In this document: piece by piece, positions 1 through 11,054 of the stretch
Position numbering within the stretch: position 1 is the stretch's first letter
Layout: every line of letters starts with the position of its first letter
Assembly: GCF_964340395.1 (NCBI RefSeq)
Contig: NC_135570.1
Span: forward strand, 18,398,821 to 18,462,820
Direction: 5' to 3'
Origin: Glandiceps talaboti
Taxonomy: Eukaryota; Hemichordata; Enteropneusta; Spengelidae
Length of the DNA stretch: 64,000 bases
The notes under the pieces: generated by a model
Seen by the model: the letters and a program-made list of their open reading frames with translations, nothing else
What the model was told of the DNA's origin: nothing
The model's database searches: none
Translations under genes and position numbers: made by a program

Positions 1-197
1 AAATGCAAATTGACAAAAAATTACAGAATCTGAAAAGGTTACAAAGGTAAAATTTTACTTTATAAAAGGAAAGAGAACCGAGAGTATTTGCAAACAATTT
101 TGTACCTAATTCACAAACTAATAATATTTATGTTTCTACATGTACTGTCTACATAATTGTTTGTTTGTTTGTTTGTTTTATTTTTGTGTATTTACAG

Positions 198-362
198 ATC
201 CCAGTCTAATTGAACGGACTAATTTATTGAACATGTCCAAGCTGTGTGTTAAAGGTTTGATAGAATCAGCTCTGGAAGAGGGAAGGTCTTTAGACAGTGA
301 CCACCAACCTTTACAACAATTCTTTGCTCTCATGGAACATGTGATGGGTCATGGACTAAAAG
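198..362 (+). CDS. RUFY: RUFY exon: start of RUN domain (exon 1 of this window)
   Basis: The exon encodes the opening helices of the RUN domain: [20 protein letters not shown], then a stretch ending in [17 protein letters not shown]. These fit the RUFY family pattern (ERANLL...KGLI...LQQFF..MEH...HGLK) as I remember it. RUFY proteins are endosomal adaptors whose RUN domain binds small GTPases or other partners and whose FYVE finger binds PI3P. The acceptor is a pyrimidine-rich run ending TTTACAG and the donor is AAAAG|GTACGT. The exon starts in phase 1 and leaves one base, which the next exon completes to Gly. Earlier exons must lie upstream of the window. The 3' end of the exon is tandemly duplicated just downstream. 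Confidence 0.9.
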
Positions 363-426
363 GTACGTTGAAATACAACAATTCTTTGCTCTCATGGAAC
401 ATGTGATGGGGTCATGGACTAAAAGT
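312..426 (+). repeat. Tandem duplication of exon 1 end and its splice donor
   Basis: Positions 312-362 recur at 374-425 with one inserted G. The copy carries 51 bp of coding sequence, and its donor is changed from AAAAGGTACG to AAAAGTTAGA. Reading through the first donor meets a stop codon inside the second copy, near 404, so the duplicate looks non-productive as coding sequence. Confidence 0.9.
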
Positions 427-429
427 TAG

Positions 430-1150
430 AAGCCTTGTTCTATCTTAAATACAGTCCATGAAATGTGTAAATATTTCTTTCTTTCAAAAAACAAAAACCA
501 TAATGAATTGGCTTTGAAACGAAACCCAGATAATTTACAAAGTGGGCTTATTGTATCTTTCAACCGATAAAGCATAATTTATCATATCCCAGTTTCTTTT
601 AAAGAAATGTATATAACATGTCATAATATATACCATTGTAATTTACATTATAATAACATAATATTGTAATTTACATTATACGTGATGTCACCAATCTCGC
701 ATTCTGATTGGTCGAGGGCCCTGCAGATACACAGGTGTATTTTTCACCAACAGCCATATTTTTGCTTGTTGTATCACGTGATCACTGCACAACCTCTTGT
801 AAAGAAACCTAGCAGACAAATAGAAATCCAGCTGTAACCATCAATTCCAATGACAAATTTATTGTCAACCGTATAAAATACCGACATTGTATACATTGCA
901 ACAAGCCATTGAACTGTACGTTTCGTGTCACACAGAAATTGTCATCAAAAATTCCACACAGAATGTTGATAGTCCATGTTGATGGTCGTCATGCGATCAT
1001 AAACATGAATTTCTAAATTTATGAACGATATAAAAATTTCTGCCAGAGAGGGTGCAATTTTTTGCTTTAATGACTAGAACAACCAAGCATGCCACAAACA
1101 TTTCCGTAAATTTAATGGAATGCAGTATGCAAAACAAGGACACACTCATT
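430..1150. other. Intron 1, unassigned stretch
   Basis: AT-rich intron with no convincing coding potential. Around 630-690 it has about two copies of the ATTGTAATTTACATTATAA satellite that dominates 6-10 kb. From 690 to 800 the sequence is more GC-rich, with a CCAAT-like ATTGGTCGAGG and two CACGTGATC-like sites. I do not recognise it further. Confidence 0.4.
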
Positions 1151-1153
1151 TTT

Positions 1154-1400
1154 AGCTCCCGTATGGGAGGTAATGTTGTGGCAGTGTCTGTCTATCTGTC
1201 TGTCTGTCTGTCTGTTTGTGCAGAAATTTTGTTCCACTTATATCTCAATAAGTACTGAAGCAAATGTTTTGCAATTTACTATGTGGCACTGTCGGGCTGT
1301 AACTTAGAGCTGATTAGTTTTTGATGGGCATGGCTTGCATAATTAATGATAATTTCTATAATTAATGACACAAAGTGAAGCCCTTTTAATAGTAGGCATC
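1154..1400 (+). mobile_element. Hairpin-headed repeat, AGCTCCCGTATGGGAG family (head fragment)
   Basis: It begins after TTTTT with the near-palindrome AGCTCCCGTATGGGAGGTAA. A (GTCT)n tract and a block containing GCAGAAATTTTGTTCCACT follow. The same head recurs at 38524. Matching tails ending in TACCTCCCGTACCCTTACGG occur near 35224 and 58243. No coding capacity is seen. I infer a non-autonomous element with terminal hairpins. Confidence 0.6.
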
Positions 1401-1611
1401 CAGTCAGGCCTAATCAGTCTTTGTTTCTCACTTGTATTTGATCTTGAGGCAGACTTTGAACTTGAAGGAAATGGCACCATGTGTGTGTAGATCCAGCGAG
1501 CAAGTCAACTACTTATTTCATTACATACTCATACAGGTGTTTTGTACACCCAAATTGTGATATTTCCTTTCCAAAGACATGGGAAGGCATACTCAAGATT
1601 CAAATTCGTTA

Positions 1612-2302
1612 TTAGTCCCCGTCAGACGAAGTCCAGAATGACGACTTATGGATTGGGTTCCATCCGTCCATCCGTCCGTCCAGAGCTGTTTCTTGGAGAT
1701 GCCTGGACCGATCTCCGGACGGGGACTTATGGATTGGGTTCCGTCTGTCCGTCTGTTCGTCTGTCCGTCCGTCCGCAGCCATTTCTTGGAGATGCCTGGA
1801 CAGATTTTTTTCAAACTTGGTACAGGGGCAACATACAGTGGCATAGATATGCATGTCAATTTGTTTCATGATACCATCCAATATGGCTAGCAGCCATTTT
1901 GTTTGTGAATTTTCCCTGACCAAAGACATAAATCAGACATGCGAGAACAAATCTCATTCAAAGTTGCTATTAGGACAGTGTTATATGACATACATGTGCA
2001 TATTCATTTGCATTGTGATACAATCCGATATGGCTGCCTGGCAGCCATTTTGTTTGTGAATTTTCCATGTCCAAAGCCATAACTCAGACATGCTTGAACA
2101 GATCTCGTTCAAAGTTGGTATTAGGACAGTGTTCTATGACATACATGTGCATATCCATTTTCATCGTGATACAATCTGATATGGCTGCCTGGCAGCCATT
2201 TTGTTTGCAAATTTTCCATGTCCAAAGCCATAACTCAGACATGCTTGAACAGATCTCATTCAAAGTTGGTATTAGCACAGTGTTCTGTGACATACATGTG
2301 CA
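1612..2302 (+). mobile_element. Pearl-like repeat with GTCC tract, left part (split by a LINE)
   Basis: The head GACTTATGGATTGGGTTCC followed by a (GTCC)n tract occurs twice, at 1643 and 1724 (81 bp apart). Core repeats of about 150 bp follow, each containing CCAAAGCCATAACTCAGACA and ATATGGCTGCCTGGCAGCC. The core array stops at about 2302 and resumes in register at about 4520, after an inserted LINE. Another copy lies at 60167-61240. The plan (short terminal palindrome, ACGG/GTCC-type microsatellite, about 150-bp core repeats) matches what I recall of bivalve pearl elements. That assignment is inference. Confidence 0.7.
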
Positions 2303-4486
2303 TGTGTACAACTTTTTTATGACTTTCTATTCCCCGCAATCAATGAAAGTGTGCCAAAAGTTAATATTTGTAGGCGAAAATACCCTCCTGGTTTGATAAT
2401 GACCTCATCTGTTTACTTCGGGATAAAGAACATGCGTGGCGGCAGTTCAAAAAATCACGCAGTACCGAAGACAAAGATACATTTTCCCTCTTGAGGGCCG
2501 ATTTTTCTAGAGCCAAACGTGCCAAGTACTCTGACTATATGGCTCGTATTGAATCTGAAATCAAAGATAATTCCAAACGCTTCTGGAGTTTCGTTCGTAC
2601 AAAGGGTAAAAATGGTTCTATCCCTAGCAGTGTGTATCTGCATGACACACTAGCTGATACTCCTGATGCCACTGCCAATGCATTTAATACATTTTTTCAA
2701 TCTGTATTTATATCAGACGATGAAAACTTTGTGAATGAACTTCCACCTTTTCACGACAGGATTACAGACCAGCTTTCAAATATTTCATTATGCTATAAGG
2801 ATGTTTTACATGAGCTAAATAGTATTGATGTTAACAAAGCAGTAGGACCTGACCTTCTATCTGGTATCATTCTCAAGGCATGTTCTCATGAACTTGCCAC
2901 TCCATTATGCACACTTTTCAACAGGTCTTTAAATTTGGGTGTCTTTCCCACAGCATTTAAAGTCGCAAATGTCACGCCAGTTTTTAAATCCGGTGACAAG
3001 TCAAAGGTAGTTAACTACCGTCCAATATCTCTCCTACCATTAGTATCTAAAGTTTTTGAGAGATTAGTGTATGCCCACCTTTTCCCCCATATTCGGGAAC
3101 ATATTTCAGAATCCCAACATGGTTTTATGAAAGGTAGATCCACTCAAACCAATTTAGTAAATTATATTGACTTTATTACAGATGCTATTGATAACAAATT
3201 ACAGGTAGATAGCATTTATACAGACTTTAGTAAAGCTTTTGACACTGTATCACATACTTTACTGTCACACAAACTGAGCGCATATGGTTTCTCTGGCAAT
3301 GTTATGTCCTGGCTTTCATCTTACCTCCAAAATAGAACACAACGTGTAGTTATAAATGGTCACATGTCATCACCTTGTGACGTCACTTCAGGTGTGCCTC
3401 AAGGCTCCTTGATTGGGCCACTTTTGTTTATTCTGTTCGTCAATGATATGCCAGACAATGTCAACAGTCATGGGTCATCATTGTGCTCAATGTATGCTGA
3501 CGATGCCAAAATATATCGCATAGTTAGAACACAAGATGATTGTATTTCTCTTCAAACAGACATTAATAATGTCTACAAATGGTGTAATACATGGAAATTG
3601 AAGCTCAATGTGGGGAAGTGTAATGTAATCACATTTAGTAACAAAAAGAAACTGATTACATACAATTACAATATTGCTGATAGTCCCCTTGTTCGTGTTC
3701 ATAGTATCAAAGATCTTGGTATTCTACTTTCTTCACAGATGTCTTTTAACACCCATATTGATAGTATTGTCAGGAAAGCTTTTAGAATGATGGGTTTTAT
3801 CAAACGTACATGTGCCAATTTTTCCAACATTTCTACATTAAGATCTTTATATGTGACCCATGTTAGAAGCCATCTTGAGTACTGCAGTGTAATTTGGTCA
3901 CCATGGCAAGTAACTCAAATTGATAAAATCGAACGTGTACAGCAGAAATTTATTAAATTTTTATGTTTTAAATCAAATGTGCAATATACTTCAATAGATT
4001 ACGATTCACTATGTGCTAGGTTTAAGCTTCCCCCACTGGTGAGGAGGCGAAAGTTTTTAGATGCTATTTTTGTTTACAAACTGGTCAATTCACGCTATAA
4101 TTGTCCATCCATTTTGTACAAGGTTTGTTTTAATGTACAGAGCAGACAGTTACGTAATAACCATATCTTTCGCATCAGTGCCTCCAGAGTAAATCTGAGA
4201 AAATATTCCCCAATTTTAAGATGTTTAACCACTTGTAATGACGTTTTTAAAGCAAATCCAAACATAGATTTATTTAGTCCTGTTTCCGCCTTTCGGCGTG
4301 TGCTTCAGGCTGCGTGTTTTTAATAATTTTTCCTGTTTTGTTGTTTTTATTTCTGTGTTTGCCTTTTATGTCATGTCACTTCTGTTATTGCTACCCCTTG
4401 TTTTATCTTTTTAGTGCTTGTTTTTCCTTATTTGTTTTTAAAGGTGCCTGTAAATGGGCTTTATGCCCGTTGGTTTACCTGAATAA

Positions 4487-4517
<31 letters not shown>

Positions 4518-4518
4518 A
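2303..4518 (+). mobile_element. 5'-truncated CR1/Jockey-type non-LTR retrotransposon
   Basis: The insertion starts at about 2303 inside a pearl-like core repeat and ends in a (TAAA)n tail at about 4486-4518. Beyond the tail the interrupted core repeat continues (ATCCATTTTCGTCGTG). The 5' truncation, internal reverse transcriptase and simple-repeat tail fit target-primed reverse transcription. The endonuclease domain is absent. Target-site duplication, if any, is only one to a few bases. Confidence 0.85.
2374..4323 (+). pseudogene. Reverse transcriptase of truncated LINE
   Basis: A long open frame holds a full RT core: NYRPISLLPLVSKVFERLV, SQHGFMKGRST, the fold with DFSKAFDTVSH, SGVPQGSLIGPLLFILFVND and the catalytic motif MYADDAKIY. 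A thumb/C-terminal region follows, including HVRSHLEYCSVIWSP, and it stops at 4321-4323. The frame is open from about 2374, and 2491 is a TTG rather than a start. Upstream, the linker between endonuclease and RT continues in another frame (FPAINESVPKVN, then a shift near 2386-2390 into WFDNDL), so a base has been lost. RT and 3' end are intact in sequence, but no endonuclease or ORF1 is present, so the copy is dead. Confidence 0.9.
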
Positions 4519-4640
4519 TATCCATTTTCGTCGTGATACAATCCGATATGGCTGCCTGGCAGCCATTGTGTTAGCGCAGTTTTCATGTCCAAAGCCATAA
4601 CTCGACATGCTTGAACAGGTCCCCCCCCCCCCCTCCCCCC
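4519..4640 (+). mobile_element. Pearl-like repeat, right part, plus C-run
   Basis: The core repeat interrupted by the LINE resumes here (ATCCGATATGGCTGCCTGGC, then CCAAAGCCATAACTC). It ends in a pure C tract at about 4620-4640 that joins another repeat family. Confidence 0.7.
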
Positions 4641-5029
4641 TTCATTTGCATAATTAACAAACTTTGGCAATTAGAGCCTATAGCAAGAAAGTTTACACCA
4701 AATTTGATAAAACTTGGTGAAGATATTGACCGAGCAAAGATAAAATGGTAGCGAGTCAATTAATTGCTTATTTGCATATTTGATGAAATTTTGCAATAAG
4801 GGATATACATTGTATAGCCATGACTGTATTTTATTTACTTTTGAATGTAGAATGGCAAAACTGTTTTCAAAGTCCTTTGCCACACTGGTGAATCAAAATT
4901 CCAGTTTATCCAGACGAAACAATCACTCCATGATACGCTTTGCCTGCAGAACGTGAATATAAAGTTCACTACAAATACCCCAGGAAAATGCTAAAATGAT
5001 ATCTCTGAACAGGAGCGTTTTTAGTTTAC
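4641..5029. repeat. Internal fragment of the AGCTCCCGTATGGGAG family, then unassigned
   Basis: CATTTGCATAATTAACAAAC and the following AACTTTGGCAATTAGAG match internal sequence of the copies at 38900-39030 and 40370-40410. From about 4830 to 5029 I see nothing assignable. Confidence 0.45.
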
Positions 5030-5985
5030 TTCTAGTTTCAACACTCAAGCCCTGTAAAGATCGTTAAACGATGGTAGACTGCATCCAATGATTTTACTTG
5101 CAGTGTTGACAACCTGATTGAGTCGCTTCCTGTCATCCATTGTGGCATTACCATACCAGACAATGAGTGAGAAAGTCAAGACACTTTCAATCACTGCCTT
5201 GATACTCTCAATCACTGCCCATAAAATTTAACCAACAGTTTCTGACTTACACGAAAGCTCCTCAATTGTCTCAGAAAGAATAATCATTGCTGTGCTTTCT
5301 TAACTATAAAATCAACATTAGACTCCCATTTCAAATCAGCAGAAAGATGGACACCGAGAAATATGAAACATTGCACAACTTCTACTTCAGAATCATTTAT
5401 TTCTGAGTAATTTCTGATGGGTTTTTATGAAAATCCACGCTTACTTCCTTTGTTTTCTTGACATTTAGCTCCAGATTGCTGTCAGAGCACCATCTAAATG
5501 TATCATCTACTTGCTTTCTATACGATGATTCAGCAGTTGTGATAATATGGTGGTGTCGATGGCAAACTTTACCATGAAATTATTTTCAAAACTAGCAACA
5601 CAATCATGAGTAAACATGGAATAAAGTATCGCAGACAGATTGCATCCTTGTGGTGTACCTGTATTCAGGACGATTGATTTTGAAAAGTTACAACCAATTT
5701 TTACAATTTGTGAGCGATCCAATAAAAAGTCTAAAATCCATTTACAAATTGAATTGTTAAGGTTGAGGTTCATTAGTTTATCATACAGTATAAAAGGTGA
5801 AACAGTGTTAAAAGCTGAACTATAATCGATGAATAATAGCCTGCAATAATTTGGAGTGTTCCTCAGGACCTGTCAAGGAACTGGGAAATTTTGAATAATG
5901 CCCAAGCTACTACATCATCAATCTGTTTGCTCTGTAAGTGAACTGACATGGATCTAAAGAAGCTGGAATATTCGACTGAATGTAT
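5030..5985 (-). pseudogene. Antisense relic of a Rex1/CR1/L2-type LINE reverse transcriptase
   Basis: Reading the minus strand from about 5985 downward gives, in several frames, CQFTYRANR, then FIDYSSAFNTVSP, then a frame from about 5773 with LNTGTPQGCNLSAILYSMFT and KFAIDTTI. The last is the FADD catalytic box with one Asp changed to Ile. Further down come the thumb-like VLTFSLIVWYGNATMDDRKR and IGCSLPSF near 5060. Frameshifts, stops and the catalytic change make it a decayed fragment. It belongs to a different LINE lineage from the element at 2303-4518. Confidence 0.8.
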
Positions 5986-6009
5986 CTTTTAACAATTGTC
6001 TCTATGTCT

Positions 6010-6395
6010 AATTTGCCTTATAATGACATATAGTATAATTGTAATTTACATTATAATAAGATATAGTGTTGTAATTTACATTATAATAAGATATAGTGTT
6101 GTAATTTACATTATAATAAGATATAGTGTTGTAATTTACATTATAATAAGATATAGTGTTGTAATTTACATTATAGTAAGATATAGTGTTGTAATTTACA
6201 TTATAATAAGATATAGTGTTGTAATTTACATTATAATAAGATATAGTGTTGTAATTTACATTATAATGACACATGGTATTGTAATTTGCCTTATAATAAC
6301 ATACAGTATTGTAATTTACATTATGATAACATATGGTATTGTACATTTGTGTAATTTTACATTATAATAACATAGTATTGTAGTTTACATTATTA
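6010..6395 (+). repeat. 30-bp satellite (TGTTGTAATTTACATTATAA), forward block
   Basis: The unit is exactly 30 bp, for example seven almost identical copies between 6060 and 6270. Because 30 is divisible by 3 and the unit lacks stops in two frames, both strands show long artificial open frames made of ten-residue repeats. These are not genes. Confidence 0.95.
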
Positions 6396-6401
6396 GTCCG
6401 G

Positions 6402-6441
<40 letters not shown>

Positions 6442-7171
6442 CAACTTAAAGTCAAACACCGCTGAACCGATTGCCATGATATTTGGTGGGTCCATTACCT
6501 TGGGTGTCTAGTTGGGAAATTGTTCAAATCAAAATGATCTTACCACCTGTTTGTGATTTGGGTCAAAAAATGTGATTTTTGGTCAAAAAATTTAAACTCA
6601 GTAACTACTGGGCAGATTGGTGCGAAATTTGGGTGAAACATTCTTCAGGGTGTTTTCACTAGGAATTGTTCATGGATGGACTAGGATGGTCCCATTAGTG
6701 ATATGCAAATTAAGGCTAAAAATGTGTCAGTTTGGTCAAAATCTGTAATTCCAAAACCCCAGAGCAGATTGGGCTGAAATTTAATGGGAATGTATCTAGG
6801 GATGTATGGACTAAGAAATATGAAGCACATAATGATTCCATGAGTGATATGCAAATTAGATGTAAAAATGTTCATTTTTGGTCAAAAACTTATATTTCAA
6901 AAAGTACTTGGTCAATGACTTGAATACGTCTGAAACTTGGTGAGATGTTTCTGAAAGTGTTATTCTGCAGATTTTCTACAAAATTGACCCTAGCAACCAT
7001 GATCATGCCCTTAGCAACAACCAAATGGCAGTGTATTTTGGTCAAATAACAACATCATCTGGTAGGCAAGTGAGTAAACATTAAAAAAATGTATGCAAAT
7101 ACCCTAGCAACCATGACCACGCCCATAGCAACAGCCAAACAGTCGTGTATTTCACAAAGATAACAACAGCG
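6396..7171 (+). mobile_element. AGCACAACTG-family element, copy without its head
   Basis: It begins with a (GT)n tract at about 6403 instead of the usual terminal hairpin. The family's internal block follows (CTGAACCGATTGCCATGATA, CTGGGCAGATTGGTGCGAAA, AGTGATATGCAAATTA), then one or two core repeats with ACCACGCCCATAGCAACAGC. It sits between blocks of the 30-bp satellite. Confidence 0.7.
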
Positions 7172-7968
7172 ATTAATACCAATACCATGTCATTATAATG
7201 TCAATTACGATACTTATTGTATTATAATGTAAATTACAATACTATATGTTATTATAATGTAAATTACAATATTATGTTATTACAATGTAAATTACAATAC
7301 CATGTGTTATTATAATGTAAATTACAATATTATGTTATTACAATGTAAATTACAATACCATGTGTTATTATAATGCAAATTACAATATTATGTTATTACA
7401 ATGTAAATTACAATACCATGTGTTATTTTAATGTAAATTACAATACTGTATGTACTAAAAATATAATATTAAAATTTACATTATAATAACATATGGTATT
7501 GTTATTTTACATTATACTAACATAGTATTGTAATTTACATTACATAAGATATAGTATTGTAATTTACATTAATGGCATATAGGATTGTAATTTACATATA
7601 TATAATAACAGTGTCGTAATTTACATTATAATGACATACAGTATTGTAATTTACATTAATGACATGGTATTGTAATTTACATTATAATGACATATACTAT
7701 TGTAATTTAGATTATAATGACATATAGGATTGTAATTTACATATATATATAATAACATATAGTATCGTAATTTACATTATAATGACATATACTATTGTAA
7801 TTTACATTATAATAACATATAGTATTGTAATTTACATTTAATATACAGTTTACTTATTGATTGTAATTTACATTATAGTAACATAGTATTGTAATTTACA
7901 TTATGATAACATACTATATTATAATTTACATTATAATAACATATAGTATTGTAGTCTACATTATATCA
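7172..7968. repeat. 30-bp satellite, with an internal orientation switch
   Basis: From about 7190 to 7450 the units read as the reverse complement (TTATAATGTAAATTACAATA). From about 7460 onward they return to the forward orientation. Units are more diverged and more variable in length than at 6060-6270. Confidence 0.9.
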
Positions 7969-7970
7969 AT

Positions 7971-9172
7971 AGCACAACTGAACTGAGGTACAGTAGTGCT
8001 ATAGGGATCGCCTGGCATCTGTCTGTCTCTGTGTCTGTCGTGTGTGTGTGTGTGTGTATGTGTGTAAACAAGTTAAAGTCAAAAACCGCTGAACTGATTG
8101 CCATGATATTTGGTGGGTCCATTACCTTGGGTTTTTCGTTGGGAAATTGTGCAAATCAAAATGATCGCATCACAGGTGTGTGATTGGATAAAAAATGTGA
8201 TTTTTGGTCAAAAAACTTAAACTTAAAAACTACTGGGCAGATTGGGCTGAAATTTGGATGAAACATTCTTCAGGGTGTTTTCACTAGGAATTGTTCATGA
8301 TATAATGGTCCCATTAGTGATATGCAAATTAAGGCTAAAAATGTGTCTTTTTGGTTAAAAATCTATAATTCCAAAACTACTGAGCAGATTTGCCTGAAAT
8401 TTAATGGGAATGCATCTAGGGATGTATGGAGGAAGAAATATTATGCATACAATGATTCGGTGAGTGATATGCAAATTAGGTGTAAAAATGTTCGTTTTTG
8501 GTCAATAACTTATTTCTCAAAGAGTACTTGGTCAATGAGTCTGAAACTTTGTGAGATGTTTCTAAAAGTGTTATTCTGCAGATTTTCTTCAAAACATTGG
8601 CCCTAGCAACCATGACCATGCCCTTAGCAACAACCAAATGGCAGTATATTTTGGTCAAATAACATCATCTGGAAGGCAAGTGAGTAAACATTAAAAAATG
8701 TATGCAAATACCCTAGCAACCATGACCACGCCCATAGCAACAGCCAAACGGTCGTGTATTTCACAAAGATAACAACAGGGATTAATAGACAATTTAATAA
8801 ACATTCAAAAAATGTATGTAAATTTGCCTAACAAGACCACGCCCATAGCAATAGCCAAATAATCACGTGTATTACAAAGATAACAATAGTAATAGGAAGA
8901 CAAATGAATGAACATTCAAAAAAGGTATGCAAATGTGCCTAGCAACAAGACCACACCCATAGCAACAGCCAAATGATCACGCATATTGCATAGATAATAT
9001 TAGGAATTCATACACAAGTGAAAATGTGTGCAAATATATCTAACAAAATGACCATGCCCATAGCAACAGCCAAATGATAGCATCATAAAGATAGCAACAT
9101 GGTTGGATAGGCAACTGGATAGTCATTCACCAAATGAACACTTATTGTTAGCATGGACTACCGTATGCAGTG
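7971..9172 (+). mobile_element. AGCACAACTG-family hairpin-headed element
   Basis: The head AGCACAACTGAAC, a short loop and GTACAGTAGTGCT form a near-perfect hairpin. A (TGTC/GT)n tract, the conserved block with CTGGGCAGATTGGGCTGAAA, and core repeats of about 110-115 bp with ACCACGCCCATAGCAACAGC follow. The usual 3' end (CAGTTGTGCT) is missing: at about 9172 the sequence changes to GCAGTGGTGAACAAATC. It is inserted in the 30-bp satellite. Confidence 0.8.
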
Positions 9173-9400
9173 GTGAACAAATCATTTTGTGAACTGGTGG
9201 TCCCCGGACCAGTACCTTAGATAATACAGTGGTCCTGCTGAAAGAAATAGTGGTCCCAGTTCCTACTAATGTGAAACATTAATTATTGCCTATGAATCTG
9301 TATATTCAGACGACTTTTTAACTGTTATTAGCAGTAATGAACTGGTCCGATGGACCAGACAAGGTAACATTTGTGTTTATTTTTATTGAACAGATTTTAT
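9173..9400. other. Segment with GGTCC/GGACC hairpins, possibly a hAT-like end
   Basis: It starts CAGTGGTGAACAAAT exactly where the preceding element is broken off and contains inverted GGTCC/GGACC motifs (GGTGGTCCCCGGACCAG, ACTGGTCCGATGGACCAG). This resembles the terminal region of the hAT-like element at 36304. No partner end was found, so the call is tentative. Confidence 0.35.
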
Positions 9401-9801
9401 TCTATCTAAAAATCATGTAGATTATCGATAACAATTTGTATGTAGGCTCGCAGCCGGTACGATTTTCGGTTGAGCTCAAAGCTCGGAACATAATCCTGAG
9501 CTAATATAATTAAAATGCCAGAACAAAAGTTGCATTCAGACAAAGTTTACTTATGTTTTAAAATTAAATTTGATATAACATGTACATCGCTACGTTATAA
9601 CCGATAATTTTGGTTGAGAAACCACAGAACAGTATAACCTGCATGTAAGGTTGACCGCGCAACAGGTCATGCAATTACGTAATTTGCATAGCCATCGGAC
9701 GCCATTTTTGATACATGAATAAGAATGAAGTGTGATGAGAAACGATGCAGTATTTGTATAATTTGATTCAAAATGTAGGAAAAATGTGGAAAAACTTAAT
9801 A
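9401..9801. other. Intron 1, unassigned
   Basis: No coding potential, repeat unit or RNA gene that I can support. A TTGCATAGCCATCGGACGCC stretch at 9680-9710 faintly recalls other interspersed repeats. Confidence 0.3.
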
Positions 9802-9990
9802 TATGTTATAATTATATATAATCCCATGAAATCAATGTTAGTTTTACGTCATACTGCACCTCGTATGATTCCACAGACTACAAATTCCTGCCTACCAGCT
9901 CAAATTTGTATTAGTACGTGGAATCATACGTGAAGCAGTATGATGTAAAACTAGCATTGATTTCATGGGATTATATATAATTATAACATA
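9802..9990. repeat. Large palindrome, fold-back MITE-like
   Basis: Arms at 9802-9874 and 9919-9990 are reverse complements with only a few mismatches, separated by a 44-bp loop. Each outer end reads TATGTTATAATTATATATAA inward. No open frame is present. The outermost bases are TA-rich, which would suit a TA-targeting MITE, but no clear duplication can be assigned. Confidence 0.85.
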
Positions 9991-10200
9991 CTATACATGT
10001 ATTGTAATTTCTATTATAATAACGTATAGTATTGTAGTTTACATTTTGTCATATTATATTGTAATTTACATTATGATAACATAGTGTTACAATTTACATT
10101 ATAGTAACATACAGCAATGTAATTTCCATTATAATAACATGATATTGTAGTTTGCATTAACACAATATTGTAATTTACATTATAACTTCTTACATTTGTT
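9991..10200 (+). repeat. 30-bp satellite, degraded distal block
   Basis: About six diverged units of TATTGTAATTTACATTATAA type, with lengths altered by indels, follow directly on the palindrome. Confidence 0.8.
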
Positions 10201-10496
10201 ACAACTAATCTGTTTTCCTGCTACTTACACATGTAGCTTCTTACTATTGTTCTCTACTACCATATATGAAAGGTTTATGAGTTTGCTCAACTCCAATTTA
10301 TTTTACTGCTCTATCTAAAAGTCAACCCATCATCTGAAAGAAGCAAAGTGTGACTTTTATTCCAACTGAACCAAGATTAGTTTTGTATACATGTACAAAA
10401 CCGTCCCATTTACATCCAATGCCATTGGGTCCATCAGAGTGTTAATATGGTGAAAATCAAATGTGACTTTGGTATATTTGTCTGAATGTCCTATAG
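10201..10496. other. Intron 1, 3' end
   Basis: Unremarkable AT-rich intron leading to the acceptor GTCCTATAG at 10496. No repeat unit seen. Confidence 0.4.
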
Positions 10497-10614
10497 GAAA
10501 GAAGTCTTTTCTTGAAAAGAAGAAAGATTTCTGGGGACCTCTAGAGGCTTTAGAGAGAGTAATGCCAGAAGCCAATGAGATAACAGACAGTGTGAAAAAT
10601 TTACCAGGAATAAA
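10497..10614 (+). CDS. RUFY: RUFY exon: RUN domain (exon 2)
   Basis: It encodes KKSFLEKKKDFWGPLEALER, then a stretch ending DSVKNLPGIK, matching the family pattern KKSF....FWGPLELVEK......SVR.LPG.K. The acceptor is CCTATAG and the donor AAA|GTAAGT. It enters with two bases that complete Gly after exon 1 and leaves two bases (AA) for exon 3. The internal frame has no stop. These residues form the middle helices of the RUN fold. Confidence 0.92.
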
Positions 10615-11054
10615 GTAAGTACATGTATGATGTAATCAAGATTTCTATGTGTTGGTATTACATAAAGTACCAGAGATTACTGGTACTGTTGCAAATGCAT
10701 ACTACTGGTATTTGCACTACTTGCAATGCTGAAAACATAACAGTATACCTGCATGCAAATGATATGCAAATGAGGGTGCAAACTTTCATTGTGCATAAAA
10801 GTGCATGTTCGCACAGTGTCTTTTCTACTGAAATTTCTTCTTTCAGATAAACATATTTAATAATAACAGAACTCCATTCCATGAGAGTTCTAGTGTTGAT
10901 ACACAGGGGTATTAGCACTTGTGCTTGCAGTGTTTTCTACTGTATTTTCACTCAATTCATTTGTGACAGTACGGCTGAATAAAACACTGCAAGCACTTTT
11001 ACAATATCCAAAGTATGCCATAATTGCACTTATGTGTCATGGGGTTCTGTCATA
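10615..11054. other. Intron 2, proximal part
   Basis: About 440 bp of ordinary AT-rich intron between the donor and the first unit of the 37-bp array. Nothing else recognised. Confidence 0.4.

Noticed and set aside
2491-4323. A host gene of 610 codons
   Set aside because: It is a LINE reverse transcriptase with a YADD motif, 5' truncation and TAAA tail; the apparent first codon is TTG, inside an open frame.
5996-6367. Open frames of 123 and 112 codons on opposite strands
   Set aside because: Both are translations of the 30-bp satellite; ten-residue repeats on both strands show the absence of coding selection.
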